A stretch of DNA of 37,082 bases, taken from positions 1 to 37,082 of the forward strand of contig SBGD01000019.1 of NCBI GenBank assembly GCA_006226775.1, given 5' to 3'. Both the position numbers and the translations under genes were made by a program. This document shows positions 34,031-37,082 of the stretch, one piece after another; position 1 is the stretch's first letter, and each line of letters begins with the position of its first letter. This DNA comes from Paracoccaceae bacterium. Its GTDB lineage: Bacteria; Pseudomonadota; Alphaproteobacteria; Rhodobacterales; Rhodobacteraceae. The notes beneath the pieces are model-generated. The model saw only the letters and a program-made list of their open reading frames with translations. It did no database searches and was not told the origin of the DNA.

Positions 34031-34951
34031 GTGGGCATGTCGAGCAGGGCAGGCTCCCGAGTTGCGGTGTTGATGGGTGGCCCCTCCGCGGAACGCGAGG
34101 TGTCGCTGTCTTCGGGGCGCGAATGCGCCGCGGCACTCAGGGGCGAAGGCTTTGAAGTCATCGAAATCGACGCGGGCGCGGATCTCTGCGCGCGGTTGAT
34201 CGACGCCGCCCCCGAGGTGGTGTTCAACGCCCTGCATGGCCGCTGGGGCGAGGATGGCTGCGTGCAGGGCATCCTCGAATGGCTGCGGCTGCCCTATACC
34301 CATTCCGGCGTGCTGGCCTCGGCGCTGGCCATGGACAAGCAACGCTCGAAGGAGGTGTTCCGCAGCGCCGGGTTGCCGGTGATGGAAAGCCTGCTCGCCA
34401 GTGCCGACGAGGTGCGCGCGCGGCATGTGCTGGAACCGCCCTACGTGGTCAAGCCCAACGACGAGGGCTCGTCCGTGGGCGTCTACCTTGTCGGTGCCGA
34501 GAACAACGGCCCGCCGCAACTGGCCCAGGACATGCCGGCCCAGGTGATGGTCGAGACCTTCGCGCCGGGCCGCGAGATGACCACCACGGTGATGGGCGAC
34601 CGGGCCCTTGCGGTGACCGACATCATCACCAGCGGCTGGTACGATTACGACGCCAAGTACAAGCAGGGCGGATCGCGCCACGAGATCCCGGCGGATGTGC
34701 CGGCCGAGATCACCGAGGCCTGCCTCGACTATGCCCTGCGCGCGCACCGGGCGCTGGGCTGCCGCGGCCTCAGCCGCACCGATTTCCGCTGGGACGAGGG
34801 CCGCGGCCTCGACGGGCTGATCCTGCTCGAGACCAATACCCAGCCCGGCATGACGCCCACCTCGCTGGCGCCCGAACAGGCGGCGCATTGCGACATCTCC
34901 TTTGGCGCGCTCTGCGCCTGGATGGTGGAGGATGCCTCATGTCGCAGATGA
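34031..34951 (+). CDS. ddl: D-alanine:D-alanine ligase Ddl
   Basis: It supplies D-Ala-D-Ala for MurF. It is 306 residues, ATP-grasp, with [19 protein letters not shown] near the N-terminus, [40 protein letters not shown] and [18 protein letters not shown], all normal for DdlB-type enzymes. GAGG (34022-34025) favours GTG 34031 as start; ATG 34037 is the alternative. It overlaps ftsQ by 13 bases. Confidence 0.95.
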   Translation: MGMSSRAGSRVAVLMGGPSAEREVSLSSGRECAAALRGEGFEVIEIDAGADLCARLIDAAPEVVFNALHGRWGEDGCVQGILEWLRLPYTHSGVLASALAMDKQRSKEVFRSAGLPVMESLLASADEVRARHVLEPPYVVKPNDEGSSVGVYLVGAENNGPPQLAQDMPAQVMVETFAPGREMTTTVMGDRALAVTDIITSGWYDYDAKYKQGGSRHEIPADVPAEITEACLDYALRAHRALGCRGLSRTDFRWDEGRGLDGLILLETNTQPGMTPTSLAPEQAAHCDISFGALCAWMVEDASCRR

Positions 34952-35907
34952 GCGCGCCGCCCCCCAGGGGCCGCATCCATCGCGCCTATCATCCCGCCCA
35001 CGGCGGGCCGGAGCCGCAGCCCGCGCCGAGCGCACCGAAGCCCAAACCCGATCCGGCGCCCTCGCGCTGGGCCTACCGCATGCAGCGGCTGATGCTGACG
35101 CCGCTGTTCCGCCAGGCGCTGCGGATCGGCGTGCCGATGGCGCTGACCCTGGCGGTGGGCACCTTCTGGTTCGCCGACGAGGATCGCCGGGCGCAGTTCA
35201 ACACCACCATCACCGACATGCGCAACGCCATCGAGCAGCGCGACGAATTCATGGTCAAGGTGATGACGGTCGATGGCGCCGGCAAGGAGGTCTCGGAGGA
35301 CATCCGCGAGATCCTGCCGGTGGATTTCCCGGTCTCCTCGTTCCATCTCGACCTCGATCACATGCGCGACACCATTGCCGGGCTCGACGCGGTCGAGCGG
35401 GTCAACCTGCGCATCCGCCCCGGCGGCGTGCTGCAGGTCGACGTGACCGAGCGGGTGCCGGCGGTGATCTGGCGCTCGGGGCTGGGGCTCGAGCTGCTGG
35501 ATGCGGGCGGCTTCCGGGTCGGGCCGCTGGAGCATCGCGCCCAGCGTTTCGACCTGCCGGTGATCGCCGGCAAGGGCGCCGACGGGCAGGTCAACGAGGC
35601 GCTGCACCTTCTGGCCGCGGCCCAGCCGCTGACCATCCGGATGCGCGGGCTGGAACGGATCGGCAACCGGCGCTGGGATGTGGTGCTGGACCGGGGCCAG
35701 CGCATCCTTCTTCCCGATACCGGACCGGTGCAGGCGCTCGAACGGGTGCTGGCGCTGGATTCGATCACGCCGAACGGCATGCTCGAGCGCGACATCGCGG
35801 TCGTCGACATGCGCCTGCCGGAACGGCCCACGATAAGAATGAGCGACAACGCGGTCGAAGAACTGCGGCGCATAAAGGCGGAAGAGCTTGGAGCAGAGTC
35901 ACGATGA
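34939..35907 (+). CDS. ftsQ: Cell division protein FtsQ
   Basis: FtsQ is a bitopic scaffold of the divisome that binds FtsL/FtsB. It is 322 residues: a proline-rich basic cytoplasmic region (about 1-55), one membrane helix (about 60-76), the POTRA domain (about 105-180, including [45 protein letters not shown]) and the beta domain ending in [26 protein letters not shown] (34927-34931) is 7 bases before ATG 34939; ATG 34948 is a possible shorter start. The stop overlaps ftsA (ATGA). Confidence 0.94.
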   Translation: MSQMSAPPPRGRIHRAYHPAHGGPEPQPAPSAPKPKPDPAPSRWAYRMQRLMLTPLFRQALRIGVPMALTLAVGTFWFADEDRRAQFNTTITDMRNAIEQRDEFMVKVMTVDGAGKEVSEDIREILPVDFPVSSFHLDLDHMRDTIAGLDAVERVNLRIRPGGVLQVDVTERVPAVIWRSGLGLELLDAGGFRVGPLEHRAQRFDLPVIAGKGADGQVNEALHLLAAAQPLTIRMRGLERIGNRRWDVVLDRGQRILLPDTGPVQALERVLALDSITPNGMLERDIAVVDMRLPERPTIRMSDNAVEELRRIKAEELGAESR

Positions 35908-37082
35908 TCGAGCTGTATGAATCCCAAAGGGCCATGCGCAACATGCGCAAGGCAGCGATGCAACGCGGGGTGATTGCGATCCTTGACGTGGGCAGTGCAA
36001 AGATCGCCTGCCTCGTCCTGCGGTTCGACGGCACCGAGAAGACCACCGATGCCGGGGTCGGCTCGCTGGCCGGGCAATCCGGGTTCCGGGTGATCGGGGC
36101 GGCCACCACCCGCTCGCGCGGGGTGCGCTTCGGCGAGATCGCCGCCATGGGCGAGACCGAGCGCGCCATCCGCACCGCGCTGCAATCGGCGCAGAAGATG
36201 GCCGGAATCCGCGTCGACCATGTCATCGCCTGTTTCTCGGGCGCCGAGCCCCGCTCTTACGGGCTGGCGGGCGAGGTCGAGGTGCATGGCCAGACGGTCG
36301 ACGAACAGGATGTGGCGCGCGTGCTGTCGTCCTGCGACGTGCCGGATTTCGGCGCGGGACGCGAAGTGCTGCATGCCCAGCCGGTGAATTTCGCGCTCGA
36401 TCACCGCACCGGTCTCAACGATCCGCGCGGCCAGATCGGCAATGCGCTCTCGACCGACATGCACATGGTGACCTGCGACGCCCAGGCGATCCAGAACCTC
36501 GCCCATTGCGTCAAGCGCTGCGACCTGGAACTGGCCGGGCTGGCATCGTCGGCCTATGTGGCGGGGATCTCGGCGCTGGTCGAGGACGAACAGCAGCTGG
36601 GCGCGGCCTGCATCGACATGGGCGGCGGCGCCACCGGCATCTCGATCTTCATGAAGAAACACATGATCTATTCCGACGCGGTGCGCATGGGCGGCGATCA
36701 CGTCACCAGCGACATCTCGATGGGCCTGCAGGTGCCGATGGCCATGGCCGAACGGATCAAGACCGTGCATGGCGGCCTGGTCGCCACCGGCATGGACGAC
36801 CGCGAGATGATCGGCATCGGCGGCGAGACCGGCGACTGGGAACACGACCGCCGCACCGCGTCGCGCGCCGAGCTGATCGGCATCATGCGCCCCCGTGTCG
36901 AGGAGATCCTCGAGGAGGTGCGCGTGCGCCTTGATGCCGCGGGGTTCGAGCATCTGCCCAGCCAGCAGATCGTGCTGACCGGCGGCGGCAGCCAGATCCC
37001 CGGGCTCGATGCCCTGGCCAGCCGCATCCTCGGCCACCAGGTCCGTCTCGGACGCCCGCTCCGGGTTCACGGGCTGCCGCAG
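35904..37082 (+). CDS. ftsA: Cell division protein FtsA (truncated by window end)
   Basis: FtsA is the actin-like ATPase that anchors FtsZ to the membrane. 393 residues are present and the frame continues past 37082. Visible are the phosphate-1 motif IAILDVGSAKIACLV (about 24-38), the 1C domain, and GAACIDMGGGATGISIF (about 233-249) as phosphate 2. IVLTGGGSQIPGLDALASRILG is the adenosine motif. The C-terminal amphipathic helix lies beyond the window. It starts within the ftsQ stop; ftsZ is expected next. Confidence 0.96.
   Translation, partial: MIELYESQRAMRNMRKAAMQRGVIAILDVGSAKIACLVLRFDGTEKTTDAGVGSLAGQSGFRVIGAATTRSRGVRFGEIAAMGETERAIRTALQSAQKMAGIRVDHVIACFSGAEPRSYGLAGEVEVHGQTVDEQDVARVLSSCDVPDFGAGREVLHAQPVNFALDHRTGLNDPRGQIGNALSTDMHMVTCDAQAIQNLAHCVKRCDLELAGLASSAYVAGISALVEDEQQLGAACIDMGGGATGISIFMKKHMIYSDAVRMGGDHVTSDISMGLQVPMAMAERIKTVHGGLVATGMDDREMIGIGGETGDWEHDRRTASRAELIGIMRPRVEEILEEVRVRLDAAGFEHLPSQQIVLTGGGSQIPGLDALASRILGHQVRLGRPLRVHGLPQ

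Overview
The window is chromosomal DNA of a GC-rich alphaproteobacterium, almost certainly of the Rhodobacteraceae/Roseobacteraceae group. The evidence is the protein sequences, the gene order ftsY-EamA-yciB, a SAM-II riboswitch before metZ, a DUF1127 gene followed by a tandem array of CCUCC-loop hairpins (the CcaF1-CcsR type of locus known from Rhodobacter sphaeroides), and a division and cell wall (dcw) cluster with a very long structured leader.

Region 1 (1-1740) is the edge of an integrated element. An IS21-type terminus abuts a tyrosine-recombinase reading frame that has lost its catalytic domain. That remnant lies directly at the 3' end of a tRNA-Gln gene, and a tRNA-Met gene with its own promoter follows. 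Region 2 (1740-11870) holds housekeeping genes: a degenerate transglycosylase-like protein, ftsY with a long Pro/Asp-rich linker, an MgtC-like protein, an EamA transporter, yciB, an alpha/beta hydrolase, metZ under a SAM-II riboswitch, a 67-residue exported peptide, folE2 and a TrkH-type potassium transporter.

Region 3 (11870-16320) has a UvrD/PcrA helicase, an intergenic repeat block, the minus-strand DUF1127/hairpin-array locus, and the Mrp-type Fe-S carrier ATPase. Region 4 (16232-17058) is 827 bases with no convincing gene. It carries five GANTC sites in about 90 bases, TGGGN repeats that could be MraZ boxes, a perfect DnaA box inside a 9-bp inverted repeat, and a terminator-like hairpin just before mraZ. 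The last matches the position of the attenuator that generates the UpsM RNA in Rhodobacter.

Region 5 (17059-37082) is the dcw cluster: mraZ, rsmH, ftsL, ftsI, murE, murF, mraY, murD, [two minus-strand genes], ftsW, murG, murC, [two small membrane proteins], murB, ddl, ftsQ, ftsA (cut by the window end). Many junctions are ATGA/GTGA overlaps, which implies translational coupling. Together these genes make UDP-MurNAc-pentapeptide and lipid I/II and build the septal synthase FtsW/FtsI with its FtsQ/FtsL scaffold and FtsA anchor. The most interesting signals are the hairpin array, the long mraZ leader, the insertion in the dcw cluster and the three-hairpin leader of the FAD-protein gene.
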